Part shown: positions 1 to 7,549 of the stretch, in pieces | Numbering within the stretch: the stretch's first letter is position 1 | Layout of the letters: each line of letters begins with the position of its first letter | Assembly: GCA_045601305.1 (NCBI GenBank) | Contig: JAZRZG010000101.1 | Span: 1-11,911 of the forward strand | Direction of reading: 5' to 3' | DNA from: Equadaptatus sp045601305 | Lineage (GTDB): Bacteria > Synergistota > Synergistia > Synergistales > Synergistaceae | Length of the DNA: 11,911 nt | The notes under the pieces: generated by a model | The model's database searches: none | The model's input: only the letters and a program-made list of their open reading frames with translations | What the model was told of the DNA's origin: nothing | Made by a program: the position numbers and the translations under genes

Positions 1-40
1 GTATTTTCAAGAAACAGTGTTTTGGCGCTTTTTGCCAAAT

Positions 41-370
41 CTAAAGTGCTCCGAGCTTTTCAAGGATTTTGTATCCTGCGGCGCATGCCGGGCAGTCGCA
101 GTATTTTGCGCCTTCTGCTTTGATTTCCGCCATGTGTTTCTGATATGCTTTGAGCTGTTCTGCTTCAAAGATTTCCGCTGCCTGCGGTGAGGCAAAGAAG
201 GCTATTACTTCGTCAATCGGAAGTACGTCTTCTTTGAGTTCGGTAATCAGTTTTTCCGTGGTGCCGGCTTCGCGTTCAGTGCCTTCGTCAGCAAGCCATT
301 TTTCGGCAAGTTCTCTGAGTTCCGCGCAGCAGCTCGGCGCGTTGATAAGTTCTGTTATAAGTTCTCTCAT
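41..370 (-). CDS. Small cysteine-containing protein of unknown function
   Basis: A 109-residue acidic, probably helical protein with no signal peptide or membrane segment. Five cysteines sit at the two ends: a Cys14-Cys15 pair in an APSCC context and Cys91, Cys93 and Cys96 in a CDCPAC motif. The arrangement could bind a metal or form disulfides, but no ligand can be named. It resembles small Firmicutes/Synergistota proteins of about 110 residues that are often carried in databases under a doubtful 'Hsp90' name; I see no Hsp90 ATPase domain, so that name should not be copied. The ATG is backed by a strong ribosome binding site (GGAGGTG, complement of 378-384, 7-base spacer). It lies 96 bases downstream of the threonine aldolase with no clear terminator between them, so it may be the last gene of that transcript. 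The coding call is firm; the function is unknown. Confidence 0.85.
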   Translation of the reverse strand: MRELITELINAPSCCAELRELAEKWLADEGTEREAGTTEKLITELKEDVLPIDEVIAFFASPQAAEIFEAEQLKAYQKHMAEIKAEGAKYCDCPACAAGYKILEKLGAL

Positions 371-466
371 TTTGTCACACCTCCGGTGTTTGGATTTTTG
401 GCGCTCTGGCGCTTTAGAATTATTTTCCTGAGTTACTGAGCCGCCGAGTGCCTGTATTCTTGTTTC

Positions 467-1483
467 TTAAAGTTTCTCTATCGCTTTTACAAGCGCGGTT
501 ACTTCCTCTTCCTTTGTTCCCCAGCTTGTGCAGAAGCGTACGCAGCTGCCGCATTCTTCAAACACAAAATCTTTTGCGAGTTTTGCTTTCTGTTCGTCGG
601 TCAGGACAACAAACTGCTGATTTGTGCTGTTGTCCGGTATGAGTACACAGCCTTTGCGTTTGAATGCGTCTTTTATGCGCATCGCATATTCGTCTGCACG
701 TTTTGTTATTTCAAAATATAGTCCGTTTTCAAGCAGCGCGCAGAACTGCAGTCCCATTGTCCAGCCTTTTGCAAATACAGCGCCGCTCTGTTTCATGTAG
801 CTTCTGAATTTGCGCTGAAGCTGTTTGTTGGTGATTACAAGCGCTTCGCCGAACATTGCGCCGCATTTTGTACCGCCGATGAAAAAAGCGTCTGTCAGTT
901 TCGCAAAATCGTTCAGGGTGAGGTCGTTGTCTTTTGCGCCAAGCCCATAGCCCATTCGCGCGCCGTCAACATAAAGCAGCATGCCATATTTTCTGCACAC
1001 CGCCGAAATGTCTGTCAGTTCCTTTTTTGTGTATATTGTACCCTGTTCTGTGGCAAAGGAGATGTAAACAAGGTGCGGCTCTGTGAGAAATTCGTCTTCT
1101 CCGTTGTCAAAATATTTTGCCGCTTCCGCCTGTATCTGCGCGGCCGTGATTTTGCCGTCGCTGTTTGCCAGCGGGAGCATTTTATGCCCGACTGTTTCGA
1201 TTGACGCGGCTTCGTGGCAGTATATGTGTCCCGTGTCTGCGCAGATAATGCTCTGTATAGGGCTCAACGCAGCTTTGGCAACTATGAAATTGACCTGTGT
1301 TGCGCCTGGTATGAAAAATACTGCCGCGTTTTCGTCACCGACGGCTTTTCGGACAATCTGCGCGCCTTTTTCACACCAAATGTCTGTGCCGTAGCCGGCA
1401 AAACTTTCGTTTTTTGTTGCTTCAAGCGCTTCAAGCACTTTTTCATGCGCAAGAAGATTGTAGTCATTGTTGAAACGTATCAT
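467..1483 (-). CDS. ltaE: Low-specificity L-threonine aldolase (PLP-dependent)
   Basis: A 338-residue fold-type I PLP enzyme of the beta-eliminating lyase/threonine aldolase family. It is expected to cleave L-threonine or L-allo-threonine to glycine and acetaldehyde in the cytoplasm. The reading frame starts with the typical N-terminal region (FNNDY, then a GYGTD segment near residues 30-34). Asp173 in YVDGARMGYG should contact the PLP ring nitrogen, and Lys206 in FFIGGTKCGAMFG is the expected Schiff-base lysine. Length is normal for the family and no part is missing. The ATG lies 8 bases after the stop of the upstream dehydrogenase, and the weak Shine-Dalgarno (TTAGG) overlaps that stop, which suggests translational coupling. 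Stereospecificity and the true substrate (threonine, allo-threonine or phenylserine-like) cannot be read from sequence. Confidence 0.93.
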   Translation of the reverse strand: MIRFNNDYNLLAHEKVLEALEATKNESFAGYGTDIWCEKGAQIVRKAVGDENAAVFFIPGATQVNFIVAKAALSPIQSIICADTGHIYCHEAASIETVGHKMLPLANSDGKITAAQIQAEAAKYFDNGEDEFLTEPHLVYISFATEQGTIYTKKELTDISAVCRKYGMLLYVDGARMGYGLGAKDNDLTLNDFAKLTDAFFIGGTKCGAMFGEALVITNKQLQRKFRSYMKQSGAVFAKGWTMGLQFCALLENGLYFEITKRADEYAMRIKDAFKRKGCVLIPDNSTNQQFVVLTDEQKAKLAKDFVFEECGSCVRFCTSWGTKEEEVTALVKAIEKL

Positions 1484-1491
1484 GGCTTAGC

Positions 1492-2460
1492 CTAATACCC
1501 TGCCTTTCTGTTGACAACGTGTTCGAGCGGCTCGCCTTTGAGCCAGTGAGCAATGTTGTTCGCAGAGATTTCAGCCACGTTGTCGAAGGTTTTTTCAAGG
1601 AAGAACCAGCCGGCGATGTGCGGCGTGATTATCACGTTCGGCATTGTCCAGAGTTCATCGTCTTTCGGCAAAGGCTCAGGCTCTGTGACGTCTAACGCGA
1701 CACCGCCTATTCTGCCGCTTTTAAGCCCCTGTTTGAGCGCCTGAGGGTCAATTGCATTGCCGCGCCCTGCGTTGACAAAATAAACACCCTGTTTGCAGCG
1801 TTCAATCATTTCTGCGTCAATAATGTGTTCCGTATCTTTTCCGCCCGGAAGCACCATTGCGACTATGTCTGCGCGGCATATAAGCTCCGGAAGGCTGTCT
1901 ATTGTGTACTGCTCGTCAAGATATTCCGGCTTTTCTTTGTCTGTTCTGCGAAGTCCGATTACGTGCGCGCCCATGGCTTTCACAGCCTTTGCATAGCGGC
2001 TGCCTATGTCACCAACTCCAAGCACGAGAATTGTCGAGCCTTCGATTGAAATTATTTTTCCGAGCTGTTTCCATTCCCGCGCGCGCTGATTTGCCAGATA
2101 ACCGTCAAAATGGCGGATTATCGCAAAGGTCGCCGCAAGCATCCATTCTGCAACAGTTGTGCCGTAGGCTCCCGCGCAGTTGCAGAGTTTTACGTTTTCG
2201 CCTATTACTCCGGGTTTGACGTACAAATCCGCGCCTGCTGAGGTAAGCTGAAGCAGTTCAAGGTTTTTCGCGTATGCAAGTTTTTTCGGAGATATTGCCC
2301 CTATAACAGCGTCTGCCTGCGCAACTTGTTCTTCAAGAACTCCGTCTTGCGTGTTCAGCATAAATTCGCAGTCGAAATCTGCGCTTTTTTCTTTTACGCG
2401 CTGTGCGAAAAGCTCCAGTCTTTCGCCTTTAAGCGGCGGTGCTATAAGTATTTTTTTCAT
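1492..2460 (-). CDS. D-2-hydroxyacid dehydrogenase (NAD-dependent)
   Basis: A 322-residue cytoplasmic oxidoreductase of the D-isomer-specific 2-hydroxyacid dehydrogenase family (phosphoglycerate dehydrogenase-like fold), converting a 2-oxoacid and a D-2-hydroxyacid with NAD(P)H. The Rossmann motif GVGDIG is at residues 148-153. The catalytic triad is visible: Arg233 in NAGRGN, Glu262 in the EPEPLP segment, and His281 in TPHIAG. After the Rossmann fold the residues are LRRTDK rather than an acidic residue, which may favour NADPH; this is inference. I place the start at the ATG at 2460 because a Shine-Dalgarno GGGGAG (complement of 2469-2474) sits 8 bases upstream. A GTG at 2469 in the same frame would overlap that site. 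It lies 35 bases after the MATE gene and 8 before the threonine aldolase, so the three are likely co-transcribed. The substrate is unknown. Confidence 0.93.
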   Translation of the reverse strand: MKKILIAPPLKGERLELFAQRVKEKSADFDCEFMLNTQDGVLEEQVAQADAVIGAISPKKLAYAKNLELLQLTSAGADLYVKPGVIGENVKLCNCAGAYGTTVAEWMLAATFAIIRHFDGYLANQRAREWKQLGKIISIEGSTILVLGVGDIGSRYAKAVKAMGAHVIGLRRTDKEKPEYLDEQYTIDSLPELICRADIVAMVLPGGKDTEHIIDAEMIERCKQGVYFVNAGRGNAIDPQALKQGLKSGRIGGVALDVTEPEPLPKDDELWTMPNVIITPHIAGWFFLEKTFDNVAEISANNIAHWLKGEPLEHVVNRKAGY

Positions 2461-2495
2461 ACATATCACTCCCCGTATATATGTTTATGTTTCTG

Positions 2496-3860
2496 TTACG
2501 ACAGTCTTGCCGTGTGCCATTTGTCTGTCAAAAAACGGTGCGTGTAGCATATCGCGCGGCCTGCCCAGTCAAGCTGCATTGCTGCCCAGACGCCTATTAC
2601 GCCCAATCCGCACCAGCGCGCAAGAATGAAACTGCCGCCTACCCTGCAAGTCCACATTGTAATCGAAGAAATGATAAAACAGAAACGGACGTCATTTGCC
2701 GCGCGAAGCGCGCTCGGCAGAACAAAAGCCCCCGAATACATGAAGAATATTCCGGCGGCATGTATCATGACAATTATCAGCGCAAGACGCTCGGCTTCGG
2801 GTGAAACGTTGTAGATTTTAAGCACCGGCACACAAAGCGCACAGACGATAAGCGTTGCTGTGCCACAGTAATTCCGGCTCATTCTCAGCAGATATTTTGT
2901 GTAAAAACGCGCCTGCTTAATGTCATTTGCCCCAATACAGCGGGAAACCACTGTAACTACGCCAAAACTTATCGCAAGTCCCGGAAGCACCTGATAAAGC
3001 CCAAGACTGTTGCCTATTGCGTTCGCGGCAATAGAGGCAGTGCCAAATTCTGCCACAAGCGAGAGCAGAATGATTTTCCCGAAATTGAACATAAAGCTCT
3101 CAAAGCCGTTCGGAACTCCTATGTAGAGAATATTGTACAGCATTTTGCGTTCTATGACTAAATGAAAAGGCAGCTGAATATGCAGCGTTCTTTTTTGATT
3201 CATTAGATAACGGCAGCTCAGGAATGCCCCTGCCATACGCGAAAGCAGGGTGGGAATTGCAACTCCGGCAGTACCCATTTTGAAGCCGTAAACGAGTATC
3301 GCGTTGCCTGTGAGGTTAATGAGATTTATAACTATGGAAACCCTAAGAGACAATTTTGAGTCACCCTGTGCGCGAAAAACGGCAAATGCCGCAAGAAAGC
3401 ATGCCAAAAACGGCACAGACGCTGATGTAATCAGCAGATACACGTCAGCGGCGGAGTGAACTTCCGGGGTAATTGCGCCAAAAACGCGGCTGAGCAGAAA
3501 ACCGCGAATGGCATAGAGTACGGCAGTGACGACAAAACCTGCCGCAAGACAGAAAATAAGCAGCTGGTTTACGGAACGGCACGCTTTTTCTCTGTTCTGC
3601 ATGCCGAGATACTGACCGGCAACAACAGCTCCTCCTGCCGCCAGCGCCGCAAACAGCTGCTGAATAAGTATCATAACGCTGTCAACGAGAGACACTCCCG
3701 ATACGGCAGATTCTCCCGCGTAGGAGACCATAATGGAGTCAAGCATACCGACAGTAATGACAAGCAGCTGCTCAAGAATGAGCGGTATCATCAAATTCAT
3801 TATGTCATGCTTTGAGAAAAGCCAGCCGTCCGGAATAGGCTCACTGCGCCAAAACGCCAT
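2496..3860 (-). CDS. MATE family efflux transporter
   Basis: A 454-residue polytopic inner-membrane protein with the length and hydrophobic profile of a 12-helix MATE (multidrug and toxic compound extrusion) antiporter, which exports cationic or organic compounds in exchange for Na+ or H+. The N-terminal half begins with the family-like stretch MNLMIPLILEQLL, followed by GMLDSIMVSYAG and an AAGGAVVAGQYLG segment. A second, homologous half starts around residue 245 (VPNGFESFMF). No frameshift or truncation is seen. The ATG has a good ribosome binding site (AAAGGAG with an 8-base spacer), and a promoter is visible upstream. It is the first gene of the left minus-strand unit and is divergent from the CarD-type regulator. 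Substrate cannot be predicted from the sequence or from its metabolic neighbours. Confidence 0.94.
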   Translation of the reverse strand: MAFWRSEPIPDGWLFSKHDIMNLMIPLILEQLLVITVGMLDSIMVSYAGESAVSGVSLVDSVMILIQQLFAALAAGGAVVAGQYLGMQNREKACRSVNQLLIFCLAAGFVVTAVLYAIRGFLLSRVFGAITPEVHSAADVYLLITSASVPFLACFLAAFAVFRAQGDSKLSLRVSIVINLINLTGNAILVYGFKMGTAGVAIPTLLSRMAGAFLSCRYLMNQKRTLHIQLPFHLVIERKMLYNILYIGVPNGFESFMFNFGKIILLSLVAEFGTASIAANAIGNSLGLYQVLPGLAISFGVVTVVSRCIGANDIKQARFYTKYLLRMSRNYCGTATLIVCALCVPVLKIYNVSPEAERLALIIVMIHAAGIFFMYSGAFVLPSALRAANDVRFCFIISSITMWTCRVGGSFILARWCGLGVIGVWAAMQLDWAGRAICYTHRFLTDKWHTARLS

Positions 3861-3904
3861 GCTTGCAATCTCCTTTGCGAATTTTATGTATGGCTGTATT
3901 TTGT

Positions 3905-3935
3905 ATTATAGTCCAATTCTCACGAGCAATTTCAA
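3905..3935 (-). promoter_or_regulatory. Probable sigma-70 promoter for the MATE gene
   Basis: On the minus strand a perfect TATAAT -10 box is the complement of 3905-3910, and TTGAAA is the complement of 3930-3935. The 19-base spacer is longer than optimal. A second TATAAT (complement of 3938-3943) lies just upstream and could be an alternative -10 with a poor -35 (TTTCGA). The leader to the ATG at 3860 is about 35-40 bases. Confidence 0.55.
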
Positions 3936-3974
3936 CCATTATACAGATTTTTCAGCAATTTCGAAAATTTCTGT

Positions 3975-4003
3975 TTGAAAAATTTACTATGTTGCGTTAA
4001 TAT
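3975..4003 (+). promoter_or_regulatory. Probable sigma-70 promoter for the CarD-type gene
   Basis: TTGAAA at 3975-3980 and TAATAT at 3998-4003 are separated by an optimal 17-base spacer. This predicts transcription from about 4010 and a leader of roughly 59 bases before the ATG at 4069. The -35 box differs from consensus by one base (TTGACA), the -10 by one (TATAAT). Confidence 0.6.
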
Positions 4004-4068
4004 ATCAGTATCGACACTGTTTATCAGCGTCGTAAGTCTGTCAGGGAAACGGTATTCAGGGTGGAGTT

Positions 4069-4596
4069 ATGGAAGACAAGGTTAAAATTAACTTTAAAAC
4101 CGGCGAAACAGTATTGTACCGCCGTTACGGAATTTGTAAGGTTGCAGCAATAGAAGAACGCAACTTCTTCGATACGGAAAAAACATATTATCAGCTGCAG
4201 CCCGTGTACATCAACAAACCAACAAAGTTCTTTGTTCCGGCAGATGCGGACGATATTGATCTCCTCATTCGCCGTGTCTTTGATGAAACGCGGCTCAAAA
4301 ATTTTGTTTCCGAGGCAAAGGAAACCACGCTTGAGTGGATTGAGGATTCCAAAAAACGTATTCTGCGCCATGACGAGCTGATGAAAACCGGCGATGTCGC
4401 GGATCACGTGAGACTTGTCAGGCTTCTCACCCGCCATAAGCGCCGTCAGCGCGCAGCAGGCAAAAGTTTTTTGGACTGCGACAGACGAATTCTCGTGGCA
4501 GCTGAAAAACTTGTCTCAGACGAGCTTGTTTACGTCCTCGGAATAGACCGCAGCGAAATTTCGGACTATCTGCTTGAAGGCTTGGAAACAAACTGA
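4069..4596 (+). CDS. carD: CarD/CdnL-type RNA polymerase-binding regulator
   Basis: A 175-residue cytoplasmic regulator of the CarD/TRCF-interaction-domain family. Residues 9-60 form the RNA polymerase interaction domain: FKTGETVLYRRYGICKV, then a YYQLQPV strand and KFFVPADADD, matching the family pattern of a GD/GE-x-V-x-Y-x-x-x-G-x-G-like start and a VPVDN-like end. Residues 75-175 are helical and basic, as in the C-terminal DNA-contact domain, with the typical terminal signature LVSDELVYVLGIDRSEISDYL. Such proteins bind the RNA polymerase beta subunit and stabilise open promoter complexes; some act in stress or growth control. The ATG is preceded by AGGG with a 7-base spacer (4058-4061). 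It is monocistronic, with its own promoter and a strong terminator. The family call is firm; the regulon is unknown. Confidence 0.92.
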   Translation: MEDKVKINFKTGETVLYRRYGICKVAAIEERNFFDTEKTYYQLQPVYINKPTKFFVPADADDIDLLIRRVFDETRLKNFVSEAKETTLEWIEDSKKRILRHDELMKTGDVADHVRLVRLLTRHKRRQRAAGKSFLDCDRRILVAAEKLVSDELVYVLGIDRSEISDYLLEGLETN

Positions 4597-4606
4597 TTAA
4601 AAATAC

Positions 4607-4632
4607 AATCCCCCTGCGAAGGGGGATTTTTT
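4607..4632 (+). terminator. Intrinsic terminator after the CarD-type gene
   Basis: A perfect 9-bp stem, AATCCCCCT paired with AGGGGGATT, closes a GCGA (GNRA-type) tetraloop and runs into TTTTTT at 4627-4632. On the minus strand the same stem is followed by a T-rich run (TTGTATTTTT), so it may also stop the convergent redox operon that ends at 4672. Confidence 0.93.
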
Positions 4633-4671
4633 AATGACGGCAAATATGTTTAGGGCAGTTTTGTTTCTTGT

Positions 4672-5010
4672 TTAACGCAATAATTTTATTATTTCGTCTT
4701 TTTTTAACACTCTGCCGGCAGATACGGGTTTGTCATTGACAACCAGCGCGGGAAAGCCCATAATCCCATAGCTCATAATCTGTTTCATGTCCGTAACATA
4801 CTCAACTTCAAGCGGCAGCCCCAATTCTGAGACAGCGTCACAGGTATGGCTGTAAAGCGCGTGACAGTTGGCGCATTTTCCCGTGCCGAGCACCTTTACG
4901 TTTTCTATTTTTGTGCCGATCGTTGCAGACTCTGTCTGCGCTGTTTCTTTCTTTTCACCGCAGCAGCAGCAAGTTTCCTCATGTTTTTTCTTAAGTTTGA
5001 ATCCGAACAT
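4672..5010 (-). CDS. Small thioredoxin/glutaredoxin-like protein (TM0996 type) with N-terminal tetracysteine
   Basis: A 112-residue cytoplasmic protein. Residues 36-112 form a minimal thioredoxin fold of the TM0996/MTH895 ('redox-active disulfide protein 2') type, with the active-site motif GTGKCANC (Cys46, Cys49), the cis-proline region MGFPALVVND around Pro87, and a final helix. The N-terminal extension is short and basic and carries four consecutive cysteines (14-17). This cluster is not part of the fold and could bind a soft metal or metalloid, or serve as an extra thiol centre; that is inference. The start at 5010 is chosen because AAAGGAG lies 8 bases upstream. An in-frame ATG at 5052 has no such site and would overlap the ccdA gene. 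It is the last gene of the operon, 31 bases after ccdA. Proteins of this type are often found next to DUF318 permeases. Confidence 0.9.
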   Translation of the reverse strand: MFGFKLKKKHEETCCCCGEKKETAQTESATIGTKIENVKVLGTGKCANCHALYSHTCDAVSELGLPLEVEYVTDMKQIMSYGIMGFPALVVNDKPVSAGRVLKKDEIIKLLR

Positions 5011-5041
5011 CTTAATCTCTCCTTTGTATGTATTATTTGGC

Positions 5042-5731
5042 TTAAAACGCAAGATACAGCATATAAATGCCTGTAAGCAGTATCACAGTGCCCATTGCGT
5101 ATTTCAGCACTGCGGAAAACGTTCCGTAGCGCCTGCTTTCACTCAGCTTCTGCACAAAGCCGACGGAACTTCCCGCAACAACCGCCAGAAAACCATGCCC
5201 CAGCGAATAACACAGCATAAGCGCAGTGCCCCTGACTATGCTTTCCTTCGCGGCAATTACGGACAAAAGCGCTATCAGCACAGGCGTTGAGCAGGGAGAA
5301 GAAAATATTCCGGCAAGCAATCCTGCCGCAAAAGCTCCCGCAAAGCCTGTAAAGCTGTTTTTCGAAAGCAGGTTCGACGACGGAATAAAATTAACGATTT
5401 CCCAGACTTGAAATGCCATCGCAAACATCAGACAGGCAAGAAATATCAGCCACGCGCGCGAATAAATGCCAAGCAGGCGTCCGGCGGTTACGGCAATCAA
5501 AGCCAGGCAGACAAATGAAACCGCGCTTCCCGCCGCAAACGCAAGCGAATAGAAAAACGCTTTTTTTCCGTCTTTTTCCGCAGAGCCTCCGACGTAGGCA
5601 ATTACAAGAGGAACAGTAGGCAGAGAGCACGGCATAAGCGAGGCAAGCATCCCTGCCAGTAACACAAGCAGCGGCGCAAACCACACGCTCTGTACAGCCG
5701 CTTCTGCCAAACGTTCAAGCAGTGCTTCCAT
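5042..5731 (-). CDS. ccdA: CcdA-type transmembrane thiol-electron transporter
   Basis: A 229-residue inner-membrane protein of the CcdA/DsbD-beta family with about six hydrophobic segments. It carries electrons from cytoplasmic thioredoxin to thiol proteins outside the membrane. The two family cysteines, each in a Cys-Ser context within a membrane helix, are visible: Cys35 in SLMPCSLPTVPL and Cys147 in FSSPCSTPVL. The duplicated half-repeat structure is intact. The ATG overlaps the stop of the upstream thioredoxin gene by one base (TAATG), a strong sign of translational coupling and of a shared job. CcdA proteins are often tied to cytochrome c maturation, but no heme-handling gene is present here. 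The flanking exported thioredoxin is the likely electron acceptor and the small cytoplasmic thioredoxin a possible donor. Confidence 0.92.
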   Translation of the reverse strand: MEALLERLAEAAVQSVWFAPLLVLLAGMLASLMPCSLPTVPLVIAYVGGSAEKDGKKAFFYSLAFAAGSAVSFVCLALIAVTAGRLLGIYSRAWLIFLACLMFAMAFQVWEIVNFIPSSNLLSKNSFTGFAGAFAAGLLAGIFSSPCSTPVLIALLSVIAAKESIVRGTALMLCYSLGHGFLAVVAGSSVGFVQKLSESRRYGTFSAVLKYAMGTVILLTGIYMLYLAF

Positions 5732-6231
5732 TATTTCACGCCAAGCTCTTTGAGAATTTCGTCAAAGTCAGCTTCCGTAAGTCCGCCCTGATGTGCCGTA
5801 AGCGCGTGCTTTCCCGATTTGTCCTTGTACTGTATGAATTTCAGCCGTTTTGCCATTTTGTCCGACGGCACATACGGTCTGCCTTCCGCAGTGAAGAAAA
5901 ACTGCGTCGGGATAACCTGAAGCGGCATATCGCCGGCAGTTTTCGGATTTTTCCACACCTCGGCAAATTTTATGAACGCTTTGCCCTTGTATTTTTCGTT
6001 TACTTTTTTCAGCGCCGGCCACATTTTTCTGCATGGCCCGCAGCCTTCGGAACCATAGTCGGCAATAACCGGCAGTTTATATTTTGCAAGCTGCCCGAAA
6101 TTAAGCGCTTCCTTTGTTTCAAGCGTAAAATCAGCCTCAGGCGTTTCCGCGGCAAAAACGTTTCTGCAGAAACACACCGGCATAAACAGCGCTAAAATTA
6201 CGGCACAAACAGTACAACACGTTTTTTTCAT
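5731..6231 (-). CDS. Exported thioredoxin-family protein
   Basis: A 166-residue thioredoxin with a cleavable signal peptide (basic MKK start, hydrophobic core, likely cleavage after FAA near residue 28). The mature domain holds the active site EGCGPCRKMWP (Cys64, Cys67) and the cis-proline in QVIPTQFFF (Pro108). A lysine-rich insertion, roughly residues 127-147, separates the usual strands before the last helix. The signal region itself has five cysteines (5, 6, 9, 20, 22), which is unusual, but it does not show a clear lipobox. The ATG has GGAG with an 8-base spacer, and that site overlaps the TAG stop of the permease. Being fused by overlap to ccdA, it most likely acts outside the inner membrane as the CcdA-fed disulfide or metalloid reductant. 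Its target is not known. Confidence 0.9.
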   Translation of the reverse strand: MKKTCCTVCAVILALFMPVCFCRNVFAAETPEADFTLETKEALNFGQLAKYKLPVIADYGSEGCGPCRKMWPALKKVNEKYKGKAFIKFAEVWKNPKTAGDMPLQVIPTQFFFTAEGRPYVPSDKMAKRLKFIQYKDKSGKHALTAHQGGLTEADFDEILKELGVK

Positions 6232-6242
6232 CTCATCATCTC

Positions 6243-7238
6243 CTATAAAAGAATTCTTTGAACAGCGTTAAACAGATACCCTGCAAGAATTATCCCCAAA
6301 GTGCAGATTGCGATAAACACAGCAAGAAGCTTTGGTTTCACAGCCTTGCGCAGCATCACGAGCGACGGCAGGGACAGAGTGGTAACAGCCATCATGAAAG
6401 AAAGCACCACTCCGAGCAGCGCCCCTTTGGCAAGCAGGGCTTCCGCAATCGGAATTGTGCCGAAAATATCCGCGTACATAGGAATACCGACAACCGTTGC
6501 CAAAATCACGCCGAACGGATTTCTGCTTCCAAGCAGACGGACAACAAACTCTTGCGGTATCCAGTTGTGAATAAAGGCACCTGCCGCAACGCCTGCCAGA
6601 ATATACGGAAGCAGACGGCGCGCAGTCAGCAGCGTCTGCTCTGCCGCATAGTCGGTGCGGGCGGAAAAAGACAGCGTTTCCTGCGGTATTTCAAAAATTT
6701 TTGCCTTGCGTATGTATTCCTCAACCTCATTTTCGAGCTTCAAATGTCCTATGAGCGTGCCTCCGCAGACTGCGATTACAAGCCCAAGCAGTACGTAAAG
6801 CAGCGCGATTTTCCAGCCGAAAACAGATGCAAGCAGCACAAGCGAACCAACGTCAACCATGGGCGAGGAAATCAAAAACGAGAAGGTCACCTGCAAAGGC
6901 AGCCCTGCTGCCGTAAAGCCGATGAAAATCGGAATTGACGAACAGGAACAAAAAGGCGTAATTGTGCCAAGCAGCGCCGCGCACACACAGGAGGTAAAAC
7001 CGCCGAAACGGCTGAGAATGCGCTTGCTGCGCTCCGGCGGAAAATAACTCTGTATGAGCGAGATAACGAAAATCAGCGTACAAAGCAGCAGCAGAATTTT
7101 TACGCTGTCGTAAACAAAAAAGTGCAGACTGCCGCCCAGCCGCCCGCTTACGTCAATTCCGCAGGCGGCAAGCAGACGCGCCGCAAGCGCGTTCAGCCAG
7201 TCCATTTTAAGCAGCTGATTTTGTATAAAAAGCCACAT
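6243..7238 (-). CDS. DUF318/ArsP-type permease
   Basis: A 331-residue polytopic membrane protein of the permease family PF03773 (DUF318/UPF0718), which includes YraQ and the organoarsenical exporter ArsP. The hallmark motif TPFCSCSSIPIFIGF starts at residue 94, followed by SSPMVDVGS. A second half carries GIPMYADIFGTIPI (251-264) and a GALLGVVLSFMMAVTTLSLPS helix. The central hydrophilic loop (about 168-205) is cytoplasmic in the family. Length matches the family and no break is seen. The ATG follows the repressor stop after 2 bases, with GGGAG 7 bases upstream inside the repressor gene. Regulation by an ArsR protein favours a metal or metalloid substrate such as a (methyl)arsenite, but DUF318 members are diverse, so the ArsP name is not assigned. 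Confidence 0.9.
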   Translation of the reverse strand: MWLFIQNQLLKMDWLNALAARLLAACGIDVSGRLGGSLHFFVYDSVKILLLLCTLIFVISLIQSYFPPERSKRILSRFGGFTSCVCAALLGTITPFCSCSSIPIFIGFTAAGLPLQVTFSFLISSPMVDVGSLVLLASVFGWKIALLYVLLGLVIAVCGGTLIGHLKLENEVEEYIRKAKIFEIPQETLSFSARTDYAAEQTLLTARRLLPYILAGVAAGAFIHNWIPQEFVVRLLGSRNPFGVILATVVGIPMYADIFGTIPIAEALLAKGALLGVVLSFMMAVTTLSLPSLVMLRKAVKPKLLAVFIAICTLGIILAGYLFNAVQRILL

Positions 7239-7240
7239 AT

Positions 7241-7516
7241 TTATTCTCCCGTAAGTGTATCAAGCATTTTGCGCGCTGCTTCAAAACCTTCGTGCGCCAG
7301 CGAGTAATGCATCCATTTGCCTTCTTTGCGTCCGCGCACCACGCCTGAATCACAGAGTATTTTCATATGGTGGGAAAGAGTCGGTTGGGATATCTGCATT
7401 TCTTCAAGGAGTTTACAGGCACATTTTTCACCGTCTGCAAGTTGTCTTAAAATTTTTACCCTGTTCTCATCGCAGAAGGCCTTAAATACCTCTGCAGTCC
7501 TTTTGTCTCCTGTCAT
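7241..7516 (-). CDS. arsR: ArsR/SmtB-family metalloregulatory repressor
   Basis: A 91-residue winged-helix repressor. The recognition helix region is QPTLSHHMKILCDSGVV (44-60), followed by the wing GRKEGKWMHYSL. Cys32 and Cys34 in EKCACKLL occupy the positions, with the same numbering, of the first two arsenite ligands of plasmid R773 ArsR (ELCVCDLC); the third ligand is a leucine here. Cys15 and Cys55 are further candidate ligands. As a family, these proteins leave DNA on binding As(III), Sb(III) or a related thiophilic ion. I place the start at the ATG at 7516, with AAAGGA 9 bases upstream. A longer frame from a TTG at 7579 would begin inside the -35 box of the promoter and is rejected. It is the first gene of the redox-permease operon. 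Confidence 0.93.
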   Translation of the reverse strand: MTGDKRTAEVFKAFCDENRVKILRQLADGEKCACKLLEEMQISQPTLSHHMKILCDSGVVRGRKEGKWMHYSLAHEGFEAARKMLDTLTGE

Positions 7517-7549
7517 CTCTGTCAATCCTTTCAAAATATTGTGTAACTC

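Noticed and set aside
396..416. GGCGCT repeats as a terminator between the threonine aldolase and the small protein
   Set aside because: Only a 4-bp stem can form and no T-run follows on the minus strand. A 6-bp stem at 21-39 (TTTGGC/GCCAAA) after the small gene is also too weak to call.
2461..2469. GTG start at 2469 for the D-2-hydroxyacid dehydrogenase
   Set aside because: The GTG overlaps the GGGGAG ribosome binding site that is correctly spaced for the ATG at 2460.
4024..4437. 137-residue minus-strand frame opposite the CarD-type gene
   Set aside because: Antisense to a recognisable regulator with its own promoter and terminator; no family features.
5011..5052. ATG at 5052 as start of the small thioredoxin
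   Set aside because: It overlaps the end of ccdA and has no suitable ribosome binding site; the ATG at 5010 has AAAGGAG at 8 bases.
6258..6938. 226-residue plus-strand frame opposite the permease
   Set aside because: Antisense shadow of a clearly conserved membrane protein; its composition (rich in Arg, Asn, Gln, His and Lys) is typical of a reverse frame and it has no ribosome binding site.
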